Positions 28,267 through 35,584 of a stretch of DNA of 64,000 nucleotides are shown piece after piece. The notes under the pieces are model-generated. The model was not told the DNA's origin and searched no databases. It saw only the letters and a program-made list of their open reading frames with translations. The DNA comes from JAHEKD01 sp965215945 (GTDB lineage: Bacteria > Pseudomonadota > Gammaproteobacteria > Arenicellales > JAHEKD01). A program made the position numbers and the translations under genes. Location: positions 14,122-78,121 of the forward strand of contig CBDCFC010000004.1 of assembly GCA_965215945.1 (NCBI GenBank), given 5' to 3'. Each line of letters starts with the position of its first letter. Within the stretch, counting starts at the first letter, position 1.

Positions 28267-28335
28267 TGTTTCAGCCGTTTGGCCTGTAAAAGACTTGTAG
28301 TGGTCAGGCCGTATAGGATGGAGGTGGTTGAAACA
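28267..28335. other. Imperfect inverted repeat (possible RNA hairpin)
   Basis: TGTTTCA at 28267-28273 pairs with TGAAACA at 28329-28335, and an inner GGCCTG (28281) pairs with CAGGCC (28305). Together these could form a long bulged stem in the gap between the methyltransferase end and the response regulator. There is no clear U-run, so it is not a typical terminator. Confidence 0.35.
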
Positions 28336-28405
28336 TAATCGGACAGCTAGGCGCCGTATCTGCTACTGGCTACGTTGGGTCTATCCGTACTTATTCGATA
28401 GCCAT

Positions 28406-29077
28406 TCAATCTTGATAATACTTTTGGTATACGTAATTCTTCAGTTTATGAAATCGATCTGAGTCATCGAAATGGTTAGTCGGTGTATTGGATATCAGAT
28501 ATCCGCCGTTTTTGACCTGTGCTTTAATATTTTTCTCGGCGTGTTCTAACATAAAAGGATTTCTGACATGGACCAAAACATTCATACATAGCACAACATC
28601 ATATTTGTTTCGATACGTGATTACCGGCTTTGAAATATCTCTTAGAATTAAATCAGGATCATTGGCATGATACAAAAAGTTTGTGATTTCCAAAACTCGG
28701 CTACTGATATCCATCACAGTTAAATTAATTTTCTGATGAAAACGCTCAGCCAGTTCAAAAATTTCACCTGTCTCAAAATTATTATAATGCTTTTCTGACA
28801 GCGGTAATTTTCTAACTACGCTTTCAAACCTTTTCAGTACTTCAACCGAAACTCCTCTTTTTTTCCGTAATCGGATTACTTTTTCGAGATTTTTATGGAC
28901 AACACCCGGTCCTATTTGTAACACATCAATTGTCTCGATTGGGTTGATTTTGTTGGATACCCGTTCCAATACGAATTCCAGATGTGGCTTATTTCTTTCC
29001 TTCGTGGTTGCTGTGTAAGATAAACGCGTACGAGGTCGTATTCGATTGTCATTCTTTAATGTTTGCATTGATGTCAT
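28406..29077 (-). CDS. SAM-dependent methyltransferase
   Basis: A class I methyltransferase of about 223 residues. Motif I-like IDVLQIGPGVVHKNLEKV, an acidic strand (LTVMDISSRVLEI), then YDVVLCMNVLVHVRNPFMLEH and VKNGGYLISNTPTNHF (motifs II-III and post-III) are present. The glycine loop is GPG rather than GxGxG, which is less common. The start at ATG 29077 is tentative; an in-frame ATG at 29149 would add 24 low-complexity residues. The substrate is unknown; a sugar, lipid or quinone is possible. It sits between an orphan regulator and an outer-membrane barrel on the same strand. Confidence 0.7.
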   Translation of the reverse strand: MTSMQTLKNDNRIRPRTRLSYTATTKERNKPHLEFVLERVSNKINPIETIDVLQIGPGVVHKNLEKVIRLRKKRGVSVEVLKRFESVVRKLPLSEKHYNNFETGEIFELAERFHQKINLTVMDISSRVLEITNFLYHANDPDLILRDISKPVITYRNKYDVVLCMNVLVHVRNPFMLEHAEKNIKAQVKNGGYLISNTPTNHFDDSDRFHKLKNYVYQKYYQD

Positions 29078-29188
29078 CTTCAAAAGTAACCGAGGTTTAC
29101 TATTGAACAGTTTAAATCTACTAATTGAAGATCCACTTAAGATAAACATAAATACACTTGACTGTTTATAGCAGTTGGATACCTACAC

Positions 29189-30214
29189 TTACTGCTTACC
29201 CAGCACCATTTCAAACTGCAGGCCAACTCCGAAAGATCCCTCTCTGGGCATACCAATGTCATCGATATACCACTGGTAGTTGATGCCCGTTTCCAGATAC
29301 AGCCACTCCCGAAAGATCGGCCGCCTATAACTTAAACTGACACCATAATCTGGCACCTTGCTGGCTTTATTTTTTTCCTCGGTGTGAATGTAGGCTTTGG
29401 CCGATATTCCCCGTTCTCTTGCCAGTCGGTGAAACCAGGTGGCACTAACATAACCTTCCCATTGTTCATCGTGTTGGGTGTGGGTGAGTGAACCCGCAAG
29501 CTTAAGTAAGTCGTTCTCTGCCAGTTCATAAAAATAATCCAGATTGGTCGTGGTGCCGTATCCGTCATCTCTGCGCCAAAATAGCGTTTGTGACGCCTGT
29601 GAATAATGGCCTTGTGGCATTGTGAAGTTATAATGGTATCGAATTTTGGTATAGGGATTTAGTCCACTACTGATCTTCATGCCCAACGAATAATCAAAGC
29701 CTTTCTTTAATGATTTTGGGTTGCTGTACCCCAGTCCAATCAGCCACTCATCATCCTGGTTTTGTTTTTTAAGCTCCGAGACAACAATATCATCTGAATG
29801 ACCCCTTTTAGAATTGCTGATGTAGGCATCCTCATCCACTCGTCCAATAAAGGCATTGAGCCGACTGCTGACATTCGGCAGTTTTGATTTAATACGAAGT
29901 CGTAAACGTTCATTAAATCCGTCACGCTCGCTGTGTTTAAAACCAATTCTTACTTTCCCACCGAATCCTTCATCATTAAATTCGTGTTCGTCACCAAATA
30001 AATGATCAAACCATCGCACGGTTTTGCACATGCCCGTGAAGGTGTTGGCCCGGGTCTTATCTAACCAATGCTCTGATGCAGATTCCTGTACACAGTCATC
30101 CGGATCGTCTGCAGTGTTAACGTGGTCTTTATTTTCTTGAGCACTTAGCACACATGGAAACAACATTATGACAACACTCAAGATAAATATTTTGGCATCA
30201 ATTGATTTCGTCAT
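29189..30214 (-). CDS. Outer-membrane beta-barrel protein of unknown function
   Basis: A 341-residue exported protein. The signal peptide (ILSVVIMLFPCVLSAQ) is followed by a plug-like region (CVQESASEHWLDKTRANTF), then alternating strands such as VRIGFKHSERDGFNERLRLRI, WLIGLGYSNPKSL, YGVSLSYRRPIFREWLYLETG and INYQWYID, with a final strand SFGVGLQFEMVL. The pattern indicates a barrel of about 10-14 strands. No named family is recognised. It is downstream of a lipoprotein gene on the same strand, and the two may act together at the outer membrane. Confidence 0.75.
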   Translation of the reverse strand: MTKSIDAKIFILSVVIMLFPCVLSAQENKDHVNTADDPDDCVQESASEHWLDKTRANTFTGMCKTVRWFDHLFGDEHEFNDEGFGGKVRIGFKHSERDGFNERLRLRIKSKLPNVSSRLNAFIGRVDEDAYISNSKRGHSDDIVVSELKKQNQDDEWLIGLGYSNPKSLKKGFDYSLGMKISSGLNPYTKIRYHYNFTMPQGHYSQASQTLFWRRDDGYGTTTNLDYFYELAENDLLKLAGSLTHTQHDEQWEGYVSATWFHRLARERGISAKAYIHTEEKNKASKVPDYGVSLSYRRPIFREWLYLETGINYQWYIDDIGMPREGSFGVGLQFEMVLGKQ

Positions 30215-30325
30215 GCCAATCGAGAAACCCCGATATTGGTACGCTTTATTCTCATTTTTTTACTTTGAAAACAACAACTATTAAATATGAAGCTATACGT
30301 TGATTTCCGTGGTGAAATTTAGCAA

Positions 30326-30997
30326 TTATTTGTAACGAATTTCACATTCATACACCCCTATATTCCCGTTCGCTGCAACAGCGGCAATGCTTATTTCATA
30401 CTCATTGTTTGGAATGAGTAATCCATCGAGAATGCGGTAATGCTGAACGGTCGTTGGGAGATTCTGTATGAATTGAAATCCGAGTTCATCATTCTCAATC
30501 TCGAGGATTAATTTCACTGCCTGATTGGTATTTGACCATTTAAGTTCAGAATTATTTTGGGTGATCGTATTTCCACAATTCTCAAGAACTGGCGGCTGGA
30601 CAATAGAATGAGATAACTCAACTTTGGTTTGGTATAAACCGTCGCTAAGGGATTTCACAATGACAGTGTAGATTCCTTCTGGATAAGCGCGGCGTACTTG
30701 ATTATTTGAAGGCTCTGCCGTCTCAATCTTTAATTCAGATAGTCCTATACTTTCATCATCTTCCGAATTAACATGAAGGATACGCTTTGATGTCGGTGAA
30801 ACGATGGATAAAGATTTAAAACTTTCCTCGGTGTCCACCTTTAAAACAATTTCAGTATCACCATCACTAACGTTTGTTTCATAAATGAATTCAAGCTGTT
30901 CAAAAAACTCAGCTTTGTCGTTATTAATTTGTGAAAGTACTTGAAGATTGCTGCACCCAGCCAAAAGAACAACGAAAAAATACTTTACTTCTTTCAT
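30326..30997 (-). CDS. Lipoprotein with beta-sandwich domain, paralogue of the protein at 34241
   Basis: A 223-residue protein. MKEVKYFFVVLLAGCSN has a clear lipobox (LLAGC), so it should be lipidated and sent to the outer membrane. The rest aligns with the secreted protein at 34241-35017: AYPEGIYTVIVKSL matches FPEGEYHFFGRGL, and VELSHSIVQPPVL matches AQLTHNIADGPLL. Both end in a fibronectin III-like segment (NNEYEISIAAVAANGNIG). The function is unknown. Two 11-bp repeat pairs occur in the divergent promoter region shared with the GT9 gene at 31209. Confidence 0.75.
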   Translation of the reverse strand: MKEVKYFFVVLLAGCSNLQVLSQINNDKAEFFEQLEFIYETNVSDGDTEIVLKVDTEESFKSLSIVSPTSKRILHVNSEDDESIGLSELKIETAEPSNNQVRRAYPEGIYTVIVKSLSDGLYQTKVELSHSIVQPPVLENCGNTITQNNSELKWSNTNQAVKLILEIENDELGFQFIQNLPTTVQHYRILDGLLIPNNEYEISIAAVAANGNIGVYECEIRYK

Positions 30998-31041
30998 ACA
31001 TAAACGAAATTGAATAGTGAATTCAGAATATTATTGCCTAA

Positions 31042-31063
31042 GACTTAGCAATGACTTAACAAT
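31042..31063. promoter_or_regulatory. 11-bp tandem repeat GACTTARCAAT x2
   Basis: GACTTAGCAAT is immediately followed by GACTTAACAAT, the cleanest example of the island's 11-bp motif. It is 45 bases upstream of the lipoprotein start (minus) and 145 bases upstream of the GT9 start (plus). Confidence 0.55.
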
Positions 31064-31110
31064 TTATAGTTTTTTTAAATCCCCACCGCGCGCCATCGTC
31101 CTCTACTTTC

Positions 31111-31132
31111 CTAAGCAATTATTAAGTTTAGA
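31111..31132. promoter_or_regulatory. 11-bp-spaced CTAAG/TTAAG pair
   Basis: CTAAGCAATTA at 31111 and TTAAGTTTAGA at 31122 repeat with 11-bp spacing, about 77 bases upstream of the GT9 start at 31209. It is the second such pair in this divergent region. Confidence 0.45.
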
Positions 31133-31208
31133 GCACTACCATCGAATATTAATGATCTAGCCGGCAGGTCAATTGATTAATTTATTTTTACTCAAGTAGA
31201 GAAATAAA

Positions 31209-32222
31209 ATGGCAAAGGAGAAAACTACTGTCGCTTTGATTAGCACGGACCGATTAGGCGACACTTTACTACAAATGGTAATCGCAAATAATTTAGCGGT
31301 TAATAATCTAGCAGTCACGTTTTTCAGTGACTATGGTGTTGAATTAAAGAATCACATTATTCCATATTCTGTTTCACCATTCATGAACAGTAGAGAGTCG
31401 GTTAGAAATTTTGCAGCCTATGATGTGGTTCTTTATGATCAAAGTTCATCATATATCAAACAGCTGGATTATGAGTTAAAACAATGGCTTGATCAAAATG
31501 CAATTGGTTTTTTAATGTCTAGCGGTCACCCCCAAAAAACAAAATTGTCAGCCTCCATTTTAAGAAAACAACTCCAAAACAATTCAACTCTGACAGCCGA
31601 TTCCTTTTTGAGTTTTAATAATACAATAAAGCAACCAAGCCTCTCTCATCGTAGAGCCTCAATGGTGCAACAGATTAAATGGTTTCTAACAAACAAAATT
31701 AAGTTACCAATTGTCAATACAAACACAGGTCTGTGTATACAAAGGAGTCGAAAAATACAAAATGATCGAAGAATCATTGTTCATCCAACAAGCACAAGCT
31801 CTTATAAAAATTGGGATGCGGAAAAGTTTGTTAATTTGTGTATGCAATTAAAACAAGCAAAATTCCAACCTGTTATTACTGTTTCTCCTCAAGAGCGGCC
31901 TTTATGGCAAGATTTAAGTAGCGGAGAAATTGAAGTACCCTTGTTTAGGAATATAGTTGAATTAGCTGAATTTTACTTAACCTGTAATTGGTTTATTGGC
32001 ACCGACTCCGGTAATGCCCATTTAGCATCTGCACTGGGGATTCCTACCTTTCAAATATTTAAACGTTGGCGTAATTACCCAAGTTGGCGTGCCGGTTGGG
32101 CAGAAAACATGGTGATTACGGCCAAGTTCCCCAATAATTTTTCAAAAAATAACTGGCAAAGGGGACTGGATGTTGAGACTGTTTATAATGCTTTTTTAAA
32201 GTGGATAAATAAAATTGGATAA
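31209..32222 (+). CDS. Glycosyltransferase family 9 (heptosyltransferase-like)
   Basis: A 337-residue GT9 protein. The start (VALISTDRLGDTLLQMVIANNL) has the GDx acceptor loop, and the donor half has IIVHPTSTSSYKNW and WFIGTDSGNAHLASALGIPTFQIF. It is a paralogue of the GT9 protein at 15289: both have HPTS near residue 185, a short SPxExPxW motif and GxDSGNxHLASA. It would add a sugar to LPS core or a related glycan. It is divergent from the lipoprotein gene and shares a promoter region with two 11-bp repeat pairs. Confidence 0.87.
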   Translation: MAKEKTTVALISTDRLGDTLLQMVIANNLAVNNLAVTFFSDYGVELKNHIIPYSVSPFMNSRESVRNFAAYDVVLYDQSSSYIKQLDYELKQWLDQNAIGFLMSSGHPQKTKLSASILRKQLQNNSTLTADSFLSFNNTIKQPSLSHRRASMVQQIKWFLTNKIKLPIVNTNTGLCIQRSRKIQNDRRIIVHPTSTSSYKNWDAEKFVNLCMQLKQAKFQPVITVSPQERPLWQDLSSGEIEVPLFRNIVELAEFYLTCNWFIGTDSGNAHLASALGIPTFQIFKRWRNYPSWRAGWAENMVITAKFPNNFSKNNWQRGLDVETVYNAFLKWINKIG

Positions 32223-32328
32223 TTAATGAAGGTTAATTCTACATATGTCAATAGACAGAACTAAAATTGTCATAGCTATACTCCACGTACAACACTTATA
32301 AAATTGTAAAAGTGAAGCCTAGCATTGC

Positions 32329-32997
32329 TTAGTGAGTGATGTAAAAACCAAACCCTCGCTTGTTTTTGATTACATCCAAAGCACCTGCATTCCTTAATTT
32401 ACGCCGAATGGATGATATATGTACTTCAATAGAATTTCGTGAGGCAGTCTCAGTTTTGTCACTAATTCTGTTTAGCATTTGATCTATTGAAAGTATTCTG
32501 TCTCGGTTTAACATCAAGTGCTCAACGATTTTATATTCTGTAACCGTTAATTCTATTTCAGTATTGTGAGCATACAAGCGTCTTTGTAGAAAATTCATCT
32601 GCAGTGGACCAAGAGCAATGTTTTTACAATCGTAACTAATCCGTCGTCGGATGATGGCCTTGATTCGTGATAGTAACTCGTCAAAATGAAAAGGTTTACA
32701 TAGGTAATCGTCTGCTCCTAACTCTAATCCCTTGATACGATCATTGACATCCGTTTTTGAGCTGACGATCATGATGCTCGAATAGACTTTTTGTTTACGT
32801 ATCTTCGCTATCACATCAAAACCGGATATATCTGGCAGTTCAACATCTAAAATAATGAAATCGAAATTTTCCGTTAGTGCGTATGATAGCCCACAGGCTC
32901 CGAATTCAGTTGTCTTGACGGCATGATTATGTCTGTTTAATCCTTGCACAAGCACTTTGCGCGTTTTGAACGAGTCTTCGATAACTAGTACGTTCAA
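32329..32997 (-). CDS. Orphan OmpR-family response regulator
   Basis: A 222-residue protein. Receiver: VLVIEDSFKT, phospho-Asp in FIILDVELPDISG, Lys in LCKPFHFDEL. Effector: LTVTEYKIVEHLMLN, SRNSIEVHISSIRRKL and VIKNKRGFGFYI. Its sequence is close to the regulator at 27517, especially IKGLELGADDY and the SRNSIEVHIS recognition helix, so the two probably bind related DNA sites. No kinase is adjacent. The start is TTG 32997, directly before the first beta strand. An ATTACC-N4-GGTAAT palindrome lies about 200 bases upstream. Confidence 0.88.
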   Translation of the reverse strand: MNVLVIEDSFKTRKVLVQGLNRHNHAVKTTEFGACGLSYALTENFDFIILDVELPDISGFDVIAKIRKQKVYSSIMIVSSKTDVNDRIKGLELGADDYLCKPFHFDELLSRIKAIIRRRISYDCKNIALGPLQMNFLQRRLYAHNTEIELTVTEYKIVEHLMLNRDRILSIDQMLNRISDKTETASRNSIEVHISSIRRKLRNAGALDVIKNKRGFGFYITH

Positions 32998-33195
32998 TTT
33001 TCTAACATCTCATGATAACGTGTGTTTTTGTGTCTGTTTTGTTATCAAAACACACTAAGTTCATTGACATCATACAAAAATGTTTCCTTAAATATTTACG
33101 CCTCGACTAAACCAACTCTATTTTTTTGCACTTTTTCAGAATGTGCTGATTTGTACAATGTTATCTAGCAAGAATTACCATAAATTCATCAATAC

Positions 33196-33211
33196 ATTAC
33201 CAGTTGGTAAT
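33196..33211. promoter_or_regulatory. ATTACC-AGTT-GGTAAT palindrome
   Basis: A perfect 6+6 inverted repeat 12 bases beyond the LuxR-type gene's stop and about 200 bases upstream of the response regulator at 32997 (minus). It is the same motif as at 13903 and 35403. Confidence 0.5.
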
Positions 33212-33222
33212 CTAGGTAAATG

Positions 33223-33792
33223 TCAGACTTCACTGTTTGTTTCCAGATTTGGACCCGAGCCCAGGCCTTCAATTGGAGCCAATAAATCCTCCAGGAAAAA
33301 CGCAGATAATGCGGCGCGTCCATTCAGCCCTGCCTTGCTGTAAATCGACCGTGCTTGTTCACGCGTAGTCCGTTCACTGGTGGCACGCACCGCTGCGACT
33401 TCTTTGTTACTAAGGCCCTTGAGTAAAAGCAGTGCTACTTCACACTCGGCTTCGGTTAAATTCCACCTCGAAAACTGGTTTTCGATCGCCACACCCAGGC
33501 CTTTAATATGTGTTCGCGCTTCTTTTCGCCATCGTTGGCCCTGCACACGGGCAATTTCAAGATCACGAATTACCTGCAGATGCTCATTGCGTTGATGTGA
33601 GGTGATTTGGAATAGAAGAACAAGGCCAACGGTTGTCATCACCAGCGGGGTGGTTTCGAGCAAGTGAAAGATAATATCCAAAAGTGTCGAGTCCGGGTCT
33701 TCAATCAGGTCCAGGATAATGTACATCCCAAGACCGACGATTACGGCGAGAGCCGCCCAGATCCGCGTTCGGGAGTCTAAGTACTCTCTCAT
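33223..33792 (-). CDS. Membrane-anchored LuxR-type HTH regulator
   Basis: A 189-residue protein. Two N-terminal membrane helices (IWAALAVIVGLGMYIILDLI and a second to about residue 62) are followed by a charged, probably coiled-coil linker (QRNEHLQVIRDLEIARVQGQ) and a C-terminal LuxR/GerE-type HTH (LTEAECEVALLLLKGLSNKE through YSKAGLNGRAALSAFFLEDL). It lacks a receiver or autoinducer domain, so signal input would be through the membrane segment. It is divergent from the secreted protein at 34241; a 12-bp inverted repeat lies between them. It is a candidate regulator of the ATTACC palindromes, by inference only. Confidence 0.85.
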   Translation of the reverse strand: MREYLDSRTRIWAALAVIVGLGMYIILDLIEDPDSTLLDIIFHLLETTPLVMTTVGLVLLFQITSHQRNEHLQVIRDLEIARVQGQRWRKEARTHIKGLGVAIENQFSRWNLTEAECEVALLLLKGLSNKEVAAVRATSERTTREQARSIYSKAGLNGRAALSAFFLEDLLAPIEGLGSGPNLETNSEV

Positions 33793-34240
33793 TGAGTTTT
33801 AATGTTCCTCATAGTGATAATGAATTAAGTATAAAAACGCTTTTACACACAAGCACATCGTTTGAGCAAAAGCCGGTCACAGTTATGCAGCAATATTACT
33901 GCGCTCATGATGGCTTAAGGCTATATAAGCTTGCTGGCAATAAATAAAGGACAATAATCATTGACGGTTAACCAGGGCAGTTATTCCACATACTCTAAGT
34001 ATGCACGAGTGTGAGGTCGCTCTTTATTATCATTTGGTAACATCTTCAGTGTCTATTGGTTTTGTGACATACGTCATTCCCTCACATGACGTATGTCGAA
34101 CTGCGAATAGACCGGTGCGCCTACATCATCTAAAAAAACAGTAACCCAAGGTCGAGTTATCAAGCGTTCATTGCTACTGCCGCATGTACACCTCTTCCAA
34201 CGGTTCAAATAAATCACTTGAAGTAATAGGAGCATACACT
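33793..34240. other. 448-bp divergent intergenic region
   Basis: No gene is seen here. It holds the upstream sequences of the LuxR-type gene (minus) and the exported protein at 34241 (plus), including a long inverted repeat at 34066-34097. An AGGAG-like site lies 10-14 bases before ATG 34241. Confidence 0.6.
34066..34097. promoter_or_regulatory. 12-bp inverted repeat GACATACGTCAT (candidate operator)
   Basis: GACATACGTCAT at 34066-34077 is repeated as its exact complement at 34086-34097, with an 8-base centre. The arms contain ACGT. It is 145 bases upstream of the 34241 start and not followed by a U-run, so a dimeric regulator site is more likely than a terminator. The divergent LuxR-type protein is the obvious candidate. 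Confidence 0.5.
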
Positions 34241-35017
34241 ATGAAAATTCTCACACATTTTAAAATCATTGCAATCATTCTATTCATTATTCCGTTCACA
34301 GCAGCTACTTTGACGGATGCCACCGCCCAAACACGGCAAAATCAAAGCGTGCATAAACAGTGGTCAAAAATTGTCGAGCTTTCCGACTCGAGAATAAAGT
34401 TTGAAATTAACGATACCGACAAAGACGGTGGCATTCAGGTATTTATTGATTCAGATCCATGGAAGTGGATGATGATTTTTGACCCCACTGGAAAGCTGGT
34501 ATTCCGTTCCACTGCTTCGGGTAATATTGGCAAATTAGGCGGCACCGAGTTCTTCCTGGAAACGGGCGAACCGCCGTTCGATGAACTTGCGCTTGAAGAT
34601 CTCTTGAAACTTTTTCCAGAAGGAGAATACCACTTCTTTGGCAGAGGCCTGGAAAGAGAAATCTTTTATGGCAGTGCGCAATTAACTCATAACATCGCGG
34701 ATGGACCCTTACTTGTCTCCCCGCTTGAAACCACGGGTCTGGTTGATCCAGATAATGCAGTTGTTATGTGGGAACCGGTAGTAGATCCTAACGGCAGCCC
34801 AATCATTGCTTATCAAGTCTTGGTTGTTCAGTCTGACACAGGATTTCCCGCATTACCAAAAGTTTCATTGGATGTTATGATGCCCGCAACCGCAACCGCT
34901 TTGGCTGTTCCTCCCGGTTTTCTACTTCGCGATACTGAATATGAATGGGAAGTTCTGGCTATAGAAGCCGGTGGAAATCAAACTCTTTCTTCCGCCTTTT
35001 TTAAAACTTTGCCATAG
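34241..35017 (+). CDS. Exported beta-sandwich/FN3-like protein
   Basis: A 258-residue protein. The signal peptide (IIAIILFIIPFTAATLTDATAQ) is followed by a beta-rich N-domain and a C-terminal fibronectin III-like domain (NAVVMWEPVVDPNGSPIIAYQV, ending DTEYEWEVLAIEAGGNQT). The N-domain aligns with the lipoprotein at 30326. A good Shine-Dalgarno precedes ATG 34241; the in-frame codon at 34184 is too early. No enzymatic motif is seen. It probably binds protein or glycan in the periplasm. It ends before a strong terminator. Confidence 0.75.
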   Translation: MKILTHFKIIAIILFIIPFTAATLTDATAQTRQNQSVHKQWSKIVELSDSRIKFEINDTDKDGGIQVFIDSDPWKWMMIFDPTGKLVFRSTASGNIGKLGGTEFFLETGEPPFDELALEDLLKLFPEGEYHFFGRGLEREIFYGSAQLTHNIADGPLLVSPLETTGLVDPDNAVVMWEPVVDPNGSPIIAYQVLVVQSDTGFPALPKVSLDVMMPATATALAVPPGFLLRDTEYEWEVLAIEAGGNQTLSSAFFKTLP

Positions 35018-35050
35018 GATACATTTCATCAACTTTGTGCCCAGTGTTCT

Positions 35051-35095
35051 GTCATTTTCGCCCTTTCCTTAGATTGGGCGAAAATGACTTCTTTG
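35051..35095 (+). terminator. Rho-independent terminator
   Basis: GTCATTTTCGCCC at 35051 pairs perfectly with GGGCGAAAATGAC at 35076-35088, with a 12-base loop, followed by TTCTTTG. It follows the exported-protein gene by about 35 bases. Confidence 0.7.
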
Positions 35096-35190
35096 CATAA
35101 TTTGATTGTCATATTGTCACTCTGGAAATTTGATTTAGGTCTATTAAATTTTTTATCTTGATAAAATCATTTATCTTGAAATAAATCAAA

Positions 35191-35394
35191 AGAGATGGTG
35201 AAACTGGACTGCTAGCCAAAGCAAAGGACATCAATTCATTCACCCGCGCTGTCAAAAAACTGCTTTGCTCTCACTGTACGGCAAAAAGACTACGGACCAA
35301 TGCTGTCAATCATGTCGGGCAAGAATTTAACTTGCAAAAAATGCTAGATAATAACTATAAAGTCTATCGGCAAGTTTGCCGAACAAGCGCGTAA
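35191..35394 (+). pseudogene. GT4 C-terminal fragment (duplicate of 14115-15236)
   Basis: About 204 bp matching the 3' end of the GT4 gene (around 15029-15231) at roughly 90% identity. It keeps an open frame from RDGETGLLAKAKDINSF to KVYRQVCRTSA and a stop. The rest of the gene is missing and no start codon precedes it. It is a relic of duplication, and it lies directly before the intact phosphoesterase whose decayed copy is also near the GT4 locus. Confidence 0.85.
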
Positions 35395-35402
35395 TAGAAA
35401 AC

Positions 35403-35418
35403 ATTACCAATTGGTAAT
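35403..35418. promoter_or_regulatory. ATTACC-AATT-GGTAAT palindrome
   Basis: A perfect 16-bp palindrome 167 bases upstream of the phosphoesterase start, just after the GT4 fragment. It is the third perfect copy of this motif in the island. Confidence 0.5.
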
Positions 35419-35495
35419 GCCTTAGTCATATTCAGATTAGTTTTTTCCTTTAGTTTCCTAAGCAGGAAACAGTTTAGGTTTATTCAATTCGAATC

Positions 35496-35517
35496 CTTAA
35501 GCTTTTCCTAAGTTTTA
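35496..35517. promoter_or_regulatory. 11-bp-spaced CTTAAG/CCTAAG pair
   Basis: CTTAAGCTTTT at 35496 and CCTAAGTTTTA at 35507 repeat at 11-bp spacing, 67 bases upstream of the phosphoesterase ATG. A further CTAAG is at 35458. This matches the candidate response-regulator sites elsewhere in the island. Confidence 0.5.
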
Positions 35518-35584
35518 GTTTTTACATTTCCATTGCGGTGGAACTCGTAATCAAATTTAAAGGGTAATCAGAATCAGTGTTCGT

